Below, piece after piece: positions 57,533-64,000 of a stretch of DNA of 64,000 nucleotides. The position numbers and the translations under genes are program-made. This DNA is from Desulforamulus profundi (GTDB lineage Bacteria; Bacillota_B; Desulfotomaculia; Desulfotomaculales; Desulfotomaculaceae). The stretch covers positions 70,632 to 134,631 of the forward strand of contig NZ_AWQQ01000088.1 of the NCBI RefSeq assembly GCF_002607855.1. Direction: 5' to 3'. Every line of letters starts with the position of its first letter. Positions within the stretch are counted from its first letter, which is position 1. The notes beneath the pieces were generated by a model. The model was not told the origin of the DNA. It ran no database searches and worked only from the letters and a program-made list of their open reading frames with translations.

Positions 57533-58590
57533 ATGACGGTGCCCAAAAACGCTCTCATAAACATCCCCGAGTTGAAAAAATTTACACAGATGATCATGGA
57601 ATCTTCCGATGATCTAATTACCGTAATCGACCACCGGGGCATCATTATTGCCATGAATCCTGCCGTAGGCAGACTTCTGAGTGTAAACCCCAAACAGCTG
57701 ATGGGTCAATCCCTGGTAAAGGTAGTCTATGAAGGCAAAAAATTTGACTATCAAGGAAATTACATAAGCCCCATCATTGAAACCCTGGAAACAGGCAGGG
57801 AGTTTAAAGACAGGGAAACCGGTATTAAATCCCCGCTGCTGAAGAGCTTTTTTGTCTGCCGCACCACAACGGGAATTTTACGGGATGCCCGGGGAAGAAC
57901 CGCCGGGGTATACGCCTTGGATAAAGATTTAACCCTGTACCGGAGTCTGGAGCGGAATAATCAAAATTTGAAGGAAATGATTAATGCCCAGCAACTGCAA
58001 ACAGTACGGGCCTTTTCCGAAGCCATCGGTGCCCGGGATGACTACACAAGGGGCCATTCGGAAAGGGTGGCGGAGTATGCCAGATGATCACCGCGGCAAT
58101 GGGAATGCAGGAACTTAATCAAGTGGTGTATGTTGCGGCCCTTGTCCATGATGTTGGTAAAATCGGCATTCCGGAACATATTTTAAACAAACCCGGCCGG
58201 TTAACCGAAGATGAGTTCAACAAAATCAGAGAACACAGCGTTATGGGAGCCAATATTCTGAAACAGATAGATACCTTTTCCGATCTGGTGGCCATTGTTC
58301 GGGCCCATCATGAACGTTATGACGGACGGGGATACCCGGACGGGCTGGCGGGTGAGGACATACCCCTGATCAGCCGCATCATTACCGTGGCGGATTCCTT
58401 TGAGGCCATGACCTCAGACCGCAGTTACCGCAAGCGGTTTACCATAGAGTACGCGCTGGAAGAGCTGCAGCGCTGTGCCGGCACCCAGTTTGACCCGACG
58501 ATCGTCAATCATTTTATTCAATTCGTTTCGGGTACAACTTTGGAAAGGAACGTTGGCAATCTCCTGGCTCCGGACCAACCCGCAGTTTAG
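57533..58590 (+). CDS. PAS and HD-GYP domain protein, frameshifted
   Basis: About 352 residues. A PAS domain (IMESSDDLITVIDHRGIIIA to AGVYALDKDLTLY) is joined by a helix to HD-GYP (TRGHSERVAEYARMITAAMG, VHDVGKIGIPEHILNKPG, RAHHERYDGRGYPDGLAGED), a c-di-GMP phosphodiesterase. One A missing near 58083 breaks the frame at the join. RBS GGAGGAGG. Confidence 0.9.
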
Positions 58591-58692
58591 CTCCCGCTAA
58601 AGCAAGTTTTAAAAATCTTCATTCAGGGGATTTTAAGGACAAATCACCCTTTCATTATACGTGCTAATGAATGCATATCAGGAGGATTTACG

Positions 58693-59085
58693 TTGGCAAA
58701 GAACATTTTACCGAAAGTGCAGGAAATTATTGAGTTAAGAAAAATCTCCCTGGAAGAACTGGCCCAAAGGACCATGCTGGAAGTTTCGGATATTGAAGGC
58801 CTAAAACAGTTTAACCCCAAAAAAGCTTCCCACCTTGCCATTGTCCAGGCCATTGCCCTGGCAACCGGCATTAACGTCTATTACTTCCTGGGGGACGACG
58901 TGGTGGGTCCTAAACGGATTCTTTCCCGGTTAAATGTGTTTGACCAGCAAAAGCTGATGAGCGGCGGACTGGCCCCATTTCTGCGTATCAGCAAAGAACA
59001 GGCTGCCAGGGGGATCACCGACGAAGAACTGGATGCTTTAATCCAGGTTATGCTGGAACAAGAAAAACTCCAGGAACTGAAATAA
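58693..59085 (+). CDS. XRE-like helix-turn-helix protein
   Basis: 130 residues. The N-terminal part (KVQEIIELRKISLEELAQRT, then MLEVSDIEGLKQFNPKK) looks like a divergent lambda-repressor HTH; the C-terminal half is helical with a GITDEELDALIQVML motif. TTG start after AGGAGG. Target unknown. Confidence 0.65.
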   Translation: MAKNILPKVQEIIELRKISLEELAQRTMLEVSDIEGLKQFNPKKASHLAIVQAIALATGINVYYFLGDDVVGPKRILSRLNVFDQQKLMSGGLAPFLRISKEQAARGITDEELDALIQVMLEQEKLQELK

Positions 59086-59088
59086 AGG

Positions 59089-59123
59089 AAAAATCCCTTA
59101 CCTGTCTACGGTAAGGGATTTTT
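59089..59123 (+). terminator. Terminator of the XRE-like gene
   Basis: Perfect 14-base stem AAAAATCCCTTACC / GGTAAGGGATTTTT. Confidence 0.95.
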
Positions 59124-59134
59124 ATGGACTGACG

Positions 59135-59809
59135 CTAAAAGATATTAAAGTCATCCCTGTCTTTGATATGGTCAATGAATTGACGGGCGGTTCGACCGGA
59201 ACGTTCATTGTTCCAGAGCGTCCAGGGCCAATCTTTCCAATGTGCCGGGGTCGATTTTAATTCCCTCCTGTGCCGCCAGTTCCCGTACAATGTTTAAGAA
59301 GGCCTCCTTGTCCGGCGCCAGGAAAGTGATTTTCAAGCCAAAGCGGTCCGCCAGGGACAGTTTTTCCTGCATGGTGTCCCCGGGGTGAACTTCACCGTCT
59401 CCGGCTATCCGGGTGGTCCGTTCTCCAAAATACTCTTTGAAGAGATTTCTTTGATTGGAGGTTACATAAATACAAACATGGGGAGGTGATTTGGTAGGTT
59501 CCAGGTAGGCAATGGCCCGCAGGGCATTGTCATACAGCATCTCCTCGTCTCCTCAAAGTGGGGCACCAGCCACTTCTTATCAACGGAGTATCGGGCAAAG
59601 CCAAAGCCGATGTGATCATAGATGCCGCCCGGTGCATGGCATCCAGCGTTTCTTCTACCATAATATCCTGTCGAGGAGGTGAGATTGCCTAATATTAAGT
59701 GCTCCGTATCTGAAATTTGAATGCCATAATAATCTTCACCCTTTAAGGCGCCCTTTAATATAACTTCTGTGGTTTCAGGAAATTTGCAGGACATTCTTAA
59801 CTTTGCCAA
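59135..59809 (-). pseudogene. Chimeric remnant: YyaL thioredoxin-domain fragment joined to DUF815 ATPase end
   Basis: Reading on the minus strand: an unrecognised start ([20 protein letters not shown]), then [20 protein letters not shown] and [17 protein letters not shown], then [14 protein letters not shown], typical of YyaL/DUF255 proteins; next, directly, [40 protein letters not shown] and RSGRTARQFIDHIKDRDDF, the C-terminus of a DUF815 P-loop ATPase whose Walker motifs are absent. At least three frame breaks occur. Both parent genes would be much longer, so this is a deletion product. Confidence 0.65.
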
Positions 59810-59961
59810 CCAGAACCCTGTTTGTCATGTTGCAACAACTGAAGGAGATCAACCAAGGGTCAGAGGCTTCTTGATGTGGTTTGCAGACAAAACCCTATTA
59901 GGTATTTTCTGTACGCTGACTGCATATAAATTTAGATAGTTGTTTCAAAAGGGGTGAAAGT

Positions 59962-60075
59962 TTGAATAAAGAATTAATTAATGAAATCCTGGACAGTATC
60001 GGCCTGGAAAGTATACACCTGGAAAATGACCAAAGACCGGCCACGGAATCGCTGATGCTAACGTTGTCCCCATGA
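59962..60075 (+). CDS. Micropeptide of the KELI family, copy 3 (37 aa)
   Basis: 37 residues starting MNKELINEILDSIGLESI; the tail (HLENDQRPATESLMLTLSP) differs from the other two copies. TTG start at 59962, nine bases after AAAAGGGGTGAA. It lies 24 kb from copies 1 and 2, between two gene remnants, with its own terminator four bases after the stop. Eleven of the first 18 positions are identical to copy 1. Confidence 0.72.
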   Translation: MNKELINEILDSIGLESIHLENDQRPATESLMLTLSP

Positions 60076-60078
60076 TTA

Positions 60079-60115
60079 AAACCCGAGGGATGCTAAAAAG
60101 CCTGCCCTCGGGTTT
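60079..60115 (+). terminator. Terminator of micropeptide gene 3
   Basis: Perfect 11-base stem AAACCCGAGGG / CCCTCGGGTTT, then GCTTTT. Confidence 0.88.
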
Positions 60116-60130
60116 GCTTTTATCCGAAAA

Positions 60131-60624
60131 TTATTTGCCCATGGAAAGAGCCTTGGGTAATTTTTTAGAGGTCCTTGGACTGATCAAGCAGCATGCTCCC
60201 CCTTTGGCGGCATCTCTGATGGTTTGGGCCGTAGCCTTAAGGGTGGTGCACAGATGGGGGATATCTCTATGTTTAATTTGGAGTGGTGCATGGTGTACCG
60301 GGTGTTGGCAGGGCAGTTCTGGCATTTTTCGTGCTGTCGCTTCATAAACTCCAATTGCCGGGAAGTGGGTCGGATATAACCCTTTTCACAGTGCTCAAAG
60401 AAGTCTTTAATCCCCAGCGGATCATCTTCCACGGGGCAATTGCATACAATTTCCACCGATGCCGGCTCGGTATTGATATGGGAAGTGACCAACTCACAGA
60501 CAGTCAGGCCAAGGGTGCCCTTTGCCTTTAACGGGCAGGTGTAGTTTTTGCAGGATGAATAATCCTTTTCACCACAGGACTTGCGAATAGTAACAACCTC
60601 TTTGAAATTATTAACCTGTATCAT
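60131..60624 (-). CDS. Cysteine-rich protein, unknown, frameshifted
   Basis: ATG at 60624 has TGGAGG upstream. Reads MIQVNNFKEVVTIRKSCGEK, DYSSCKNYTCPLKAKG, VCNCPVEDDP and KCQNCPANTRYTM, with about a dozen cysteines in CxxC or similar spacing, suggesting a metal or iron-sulfur protein. The raw frame stops at 60184; one added C near 60250 gives ICTTLKATAQTIRDAAKGGA and a stop at 60131. I do not know the family. Confidence 0.6.
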
Positions 60625-60869
60625 GATAACCTCCATTGTGGATAGTAATTGCGTTTTATCAGTTTGGCGACATCGTGACAAAAACACATTTCAATTATAA
60701 AGAATTTAGGATGACATCATTCGACATCTAACAGTGAAATCCTCTTTATAATTATAATTTTTTTTGAACTTTTTTAAATAGTTACAAAACATAAATATAT
60801 ATTTATAAGAATTTTTAGATATTACAAACAAAATAGAATTATTCAAACAAATGATCGGTAGGGTATAAA
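60625..60869. other. AT-rich divergent intergenic region
   Basis: Very AT-rich, with TATAAT on the minus strand at 60699-60694 that may drive the Cys-rich gene. No open frame or hairpin stands out. Confidence 0.5.
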
Positions 60870-61045
60870 ATGGCGGTGGTAACCCTGGGGGTCGTCATGC
60901 TGTTGTTCATACCCGGACTTACCAACCTCTCCTGGAAAAAGGTTCAGTCCAACACCATCTGGGGCACCTGGCTGCTGCTTTGCGGCTCCCTTTCCCTGGT
61001 GAGTGCCTTTGAAAAGACCGGAGTGGATAAATGGATGAAACCACA
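60870..61045 (+). pseudogene. Fragment of an SLC13/DASS anion transporter
   Basis: About 58 codons (AVVTLGVVMLLFIPGLTNLS, WKKVQSNTIWGTWLLLCGSL, AFEKTGVDKWM) resemble an internal part of sodium:dicarboxylate/sulfate symporters: a helix followed by W-x-x-WG and L-x-KTG. Neither the N-terminus nor the C-terminus exists. The next codons belong to a ferredoxin-like gene. Confidence 0.55.
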
Positions 61046-61261
61046 AAAAAGGCTTTTTGCCGCTCCGCCCGGGATTGCTGGGACTGCATGGCTTGCATCA
61101 AGGCCTGTCCTGCCGGTGCCCTGGAAACAAGAATTCCCTACCAGTTAGGGTACTATCCGGCCAGACTGATCCCTAAAATGGGAGATAAAGTGATCGAATG
61201 GACCTGCATTGATATAAATGGTAAAGTGGAAAAGTTTATTGTAAAAACCCATAATAAGTAG
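61031..61261 (+). CDS. AprB-like ferredoxin, probably truncated
   Basis: 76 residues: DCWDCMACIKACPAGALETR binds one 4Fe-4S cluster, then YQLGYYPARLIPKMGDKVIE and WTCIDINGKVEKFIV, similar to the end of the APS reductase beta subunit. Full AprB-like ferredoxins carry a second cluster N-terminal to this, which is missing. The ATG at 61031 lies within the transporter remnant and has no good binding site, so the gene is probably a deletion product. Confidence 0.6.
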   Translation: MDETTKKAFCRSARDCWDCMACIKACPAGALETRIPYQLGYYPARLIPKMGDKVIEWTCIDINGKVEKFIVKTHNK

Positions 61262-61271
61262 AAAGATTTTT

Positions 61272-61310
61272 ATAACAACCTCTGTATAAATGTGGAGGTT
61301 GTTATTTTTC
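61272..61310 (+). terminator. Terminator before the znu operon
   Basis: Perfect 11-base stem ATAACAACCTC / GAGGTTGTTAT with T-run. Confidence 0.93.
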
Positions 61311-61330
61311 CTAAATTTACCTTATATAAG

Positions 61331-61359
61331 TTGACATATATTGGTTAGTGCTGTAATAA
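61331..61359 (+). promoter_or_regulatory. znu operon promoter
   Basis: TTGACA at 61331-61336 and TAATAA at 61354-61359 with 17 bases between. The -10 overlaps the palindrome below. Confidence 0.75.
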
Positions 61360-61368
61360 TAATTATTA
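61354..61368. promoter_or_regulatory. Fur/Zur-type 7-1-7 palindrome
   Basis: TAATAATAATTATTA, a perfect 7-1-7 inverted repeat over the -10 box of the zinc transporter operon. Zur of Firmicutes recognises a TAATNATTA core; repression under zinc sufficiency is inferred from site and operon. Confidence 0.7.
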
Positions 61369-61408
61369 AATCGGAAAAATTCTTATTAAGGAGGTAAAAA
61401 CAGCGGTC

Positions 61409-62436
61409 TTGAAAAGAATTATATTTACTTTTGCAGCCCTTTTTCTGTTGTCGGGGCTGCTGGTGGGTTGCGGCAGCACCACAGAGGAAAAGGGGCCCGG
61501 TCAGCAGGACCAACTCAAGGTATACACCAGCATTTATCCCCTGTACGACTTTGCCAAACGAATCGGCGGGGACAAGATCATCGTTACGAACATTATTCCC
61601 CCCGGTGCCGAACCCCACGATTGGGAACCCACCCCGCAGGACGTGGCGCAGATGAGCAACGCCGATGTTTTAATCCTCAGCGGGACGGGTGTTGAACCCT
61701 GGGCGGACAAGGTGTTAAGCGTAATAGATCAAACCAAAGTGACGGTTGTTTATGGTGGCCAAAATATCGAGTTAATCGAGGGTGTCAAACACGAGCACAA
61801 TGAGCATCAGGACGGCAAGGAAGAGCATGACCATGAACAGGATGCTCATAAGGAAGGTTCTCACCAGGAGGAACCCGGCAAGCAAGAAGAGCATGGCCAC
61901 GATCATGGTGGCAAGGATCCCCATGTTTGGTTGGACCCCTTAAATGCCAAAGTGATGGTGGATAATATTCTGACCGGTTTAAGTAAAGCCGATGAGAAAA
62001 ATAAATCCTTCTATGAGGCCAATGCCGAGTCTTACAAGAAAGAACTGGATAAGCTCCATGAGGAATATCAATCCGGGCTTGCCCAGACAAAGATTAAAGA
62101 ATTTGTAACCTCCCACGCCGCCTTTGGTTATTTGGCCAAGCGATATGGCCTTACCGAAATCCCTGTCCGGGGGCTTTCTGCCGAAAGTGAACCCAGCCCC
62201 GCAGATATGGCGGCAGTGGTGAAACTGGCCCGGGAGAAAAACATCAAGCATATTTTTTCGAGACTCTGGTGAGTCCCAAGGTTTCCGAGGCCATTGCCAG
62301 CGAACTGAAGGCAGAAACACTGGTATTAAACCCCCTTGAAGGACTGTCCGACCAGGAAATGGCCGGAGGTCAGGATTACCTTTCGGTCATGCGTCAAAAT
62401 CTCCAGAACCTGAAAATCGCACTGGGGGCCAACTAA
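61409..62436 (+). CDS. znuA: Zinc ABC transporter substrate-binding lipoprotein, frameshifted
   Basis: Cluster A-I metal-binding protein of about 340 residues. Signal peptide ending in LLVGCG lipobox; VYTSIYPLYDFAKRIGGDKI, PPGAEPHDWEP with a ligand His, a His/Glu-rich loop around residues 125-170 (HEHNEHQDGKEEHDHEQDAH and on), GGKDPHVWLDPLNAKVM, TSHAAFGYLAKRYGL. One T missing in the six-T run near 62255 shifts the end; restored it reads FFETLVSPKVSEAIASELKA. TTG start, AAGGAGG at slightly long spacing. TAA is followed at once by the znuC ATG. Confidence 0.92.
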
Positions 62437-63221
62437 ATGAATAAGCAAACGGTACTAGAGATCAGCCGGCTCAGTTTTACCTATGGCTGCCATACCGTAT
62501 TGGATGATATTAATTTGAATATTGACTCCGGTGAGGTTGTCTGCATTACCGGCCCCAATGGGGCCGGTAAGACCACCCTGCTGAAATTGCTGCTGGGCCA
62601 GTTAAAACCCGCATCAGGCACCATCAAACTGTTCGGGGTGGACTCAGCCAGGTTTGAGGAAAGATACCGCATCGGGTATCTTTCCCAGAGGCTACCCATT
62701 TCAACACACAGTTTCCCGCCACAGCCAGGGAAGTGGTTGTTTCCGGCAGGACGCCCAAGGTAGGGTTGTTCAAGCCCCTGTTGAAAGAAGACTTTATAAA
62801 GGCCGACCAGGCACTTGAGATGGTGGGGATGACGGAGTTTGCCAATGAGCCGGTGGGCAATCTTTCCGGCGGGCAGCAGCAGAGGGTTTTACTGGCCAGG
62901 ACCCTGGTATGCGAACCGGATCTCTTGATTCTTGATGAGCCCGGTACCGGAGTGGACAGGGGCGCCCTGGATGCAGTCTATCAATTATTAAAGACTCTAA
63001 ACCGGCAGCAGGGAACCACCATGCTCATTGTTACCCACGAGTTGGAGGGAATCGCCTCGATCATGACGCGGCAGGTTTGTTTGGATAAGCGCATTTGCAC
63101 CTGTGCATGTCATCAGTATACCAGCCCTGAGGCGCAAATGAAGCACTGCGGCAGAAGAATGATGGTCCAATTATCAGAATCCCAGCCAAAGGAGCCGTGC
63201 TATGGAAATCTTTCATTATGA
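62437..63221 (+). CDS. znuC: Zinc ABC transporter ATPase, frameshifted
   Basis: About 260 residues. Walker A ITGPNGAGKTTLLKLLLG, signature NLSGGQQQRVLLART, Walker B LLILDEPGTGVDRGAL, switch His VTHELEGI. One G missing near 62690 (QRATHFNTQFPATAREVVVS). The C-terminal tail has a cysteine group (ICTCACH) that may bind zinc. Overlaps znuB by 20 bases. Confidence 0.93.
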
Positions 63222-64000
63222 ATTTATGCAGAGGGCCATCCTGGCCGGTCTCCTGGTGGGTCTGATCTGCCCGGCGGTGGGGCTGTTTATCGCCCTTCGC
63301 AGGATGTCAATGATTGCCGACGCCCTGGCTCACGTGTGCCTGTCGGGAGTGGCGGCCGGCTGATGACCGGTGTGCATCCCGTATTGACTGCTTCTCTTTT
63401 TGCTGCCGGCGGGGGGTTGGTCATCGAAAGGCTGCGCAAGACCTTCCGCTGTTATTCTGAAATCTCCATCGCCATTCTCCTTTCCTCAGGGGTCGCCATC
63501 GGGGCCATTTTGTTGGACCTGGGTAAGGGGTACAGCGCCAATTTCATGAGTTATCTGTTTGGCAGTATTGTAGCCATCAACCTGAAGGATTTAAAAATTA
63601 TCCTGCTACAGGGAACGGCCATTCTCACTTTAGTTTGGCTGTTAAAAAAGGAACTGTTTTACATTTCCTTTGATGAAGAGAACGCCAGAGTCAGCGGTAT
63701 TCCGGTGGAGGCCATCAGTGTTTGCTTCACTGTTTTGACAGCTTTGACCATTGCCATGTCAATCCGGGTGGTTGGTATTTTACTGGTTTCCTCACTGATG
63801 GTATTGCCGGTGGCCACCGCCATGCGTATCGCCGGCAGTTTCCGCGGGGCCCTGTTGCTGGCTGTTTTGTTTGCAGAATCTGCCATCATGGTCGGTCTTT
63901 TTGCATCCTTTTATATAAACTTGGCTCCGGGTGGGGCCATTGTCATGACTTCGGTGTTCCTGCTGCTTGCCACACTGGCCTATCAAAAGGTGGTAAGTCA
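63202..64000 (+). CDS. znuB: Zinc ABC transporter permease, frameshifted, cut by window end
   Basis: ABC-3 family permease. MEIFHYEFMQRAILAGLLVG, GLFIALRRMSMIADALAHVC, then one C missing near 63361 (SGVAAGLMTGVHPVLTAS), ILLSSGVAIGAILLDLGKGY, FISFDEENARVSGIPVEAIS and VGILLVSSLMVLPVATAMRI. Seven or more helices are visible before the window ends at 64000. Completes the znuABC importer. Confidence 0.92.

Noticed and set aside
60720..60726. Single Spo0A-box-like TTCGACA
   Set aside because: A 7-base match is expected several times in 64 kb by chance and no sporulation gene is adjacent.

Overview
The window reads as a chromosomal segment of an anaerobic, endospore-forming Firmicute, most likely of the Desulfotomaculum/Desulforamulus group (Peptococcaceae). 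This is inferred from gene content: the cotJABC spore coat operon, a YhcN-type sporulation lipoprotein, a Spo0F-like regulator, HemZ, a CIRCE-controlled groESL operon, T-box and TPP leaders, a MoeA-binding-protein fusion, and a remnant resembling the APS reductase beta subunit. No rRNA, tRNA, CRISPR array or intact prophage was found.

Layout. 1-1.0 kb: end of a cobalt/nickel ECF transporter, then a decayed transposase. 1.4-7.2 kb (minus strand): FMN oxidoreductase, TrkH/TrkA potassium uptake, YhcN lipoprotein, cotJABC. 7.7-17.1 kb: pgi, rhomboid protease, N-acetylglutamate synthase-like acetyltransferase, ilvH, the ndoAI/ndoA toxin-antitoxin pair, a C26 peptidase, an amidohydrolase, a Spo0F-like regulator, and TPP riboswitch-thiC. 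17.2-21.2 kb: thiL and the tsaE-tsaB-rimI-tsaD (t6A) cluster. 21.2-23.7 kb: a full plus a partial T-box leader ahead of paaK and an ACT-domain gene. 23.7-26.4 kb: 5-FTHF cyclo-ligase, small genes, hemZ. 26.5-32 kb: molybdenum cofactor island (moeA, moeA-PBP fusion, modE-like, fdhD, mogA) with related short repeats inside and at its end. 32.2-34.4 kb: groESL. 34.6-36.9 kb: cysK, two convergent micropeptide genes, a DUF169 gene. 37.1-39.4 kb: a GGDEF-EAL-CBS-GGDEF protein. 39.7-43.9 kb: acs with a LytS/LytTR two-component pair. 44-49 kb: acpS, nnr, ald, alr. 49-53.5 kb: an ANTAR regulator followed by glnB-amtB-amtB-glnB, with an ANTAR-type RNA attenuator ahead of the first glnB. 54-59 kb: glycosyltransferase, phosphoesterase, chemoreceptor, PAS-HD-GYP protein, XRE-like protein. 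59.1-61.3 kb: gene remnants and a third micropeptide gene. 61.3-64 kb: znuABC behind a Fur/Zur-type palindrome, cut by the window end.

Two things dominate. First, about 28 genes or gene parts carry single-base frameshifts. In nearly every case restoring one base in a short run (often G or C) rebuilds a conserved reading frame. Indispensable genes such as tsaD are hit as often as others, so most of these look like sequencing or assembly indels. I annotate such genes over their full restored span. Second, the least explained signal is a family of three 27-37 residue peptides sharing the pattern M-x-K-E-L-I-x-x-I-L-x-x-[VI]-G-L-E. Two are convergent at 35.8-36.0 kb around one shared terminator, and the third sits at 60 kb with its own terminator.
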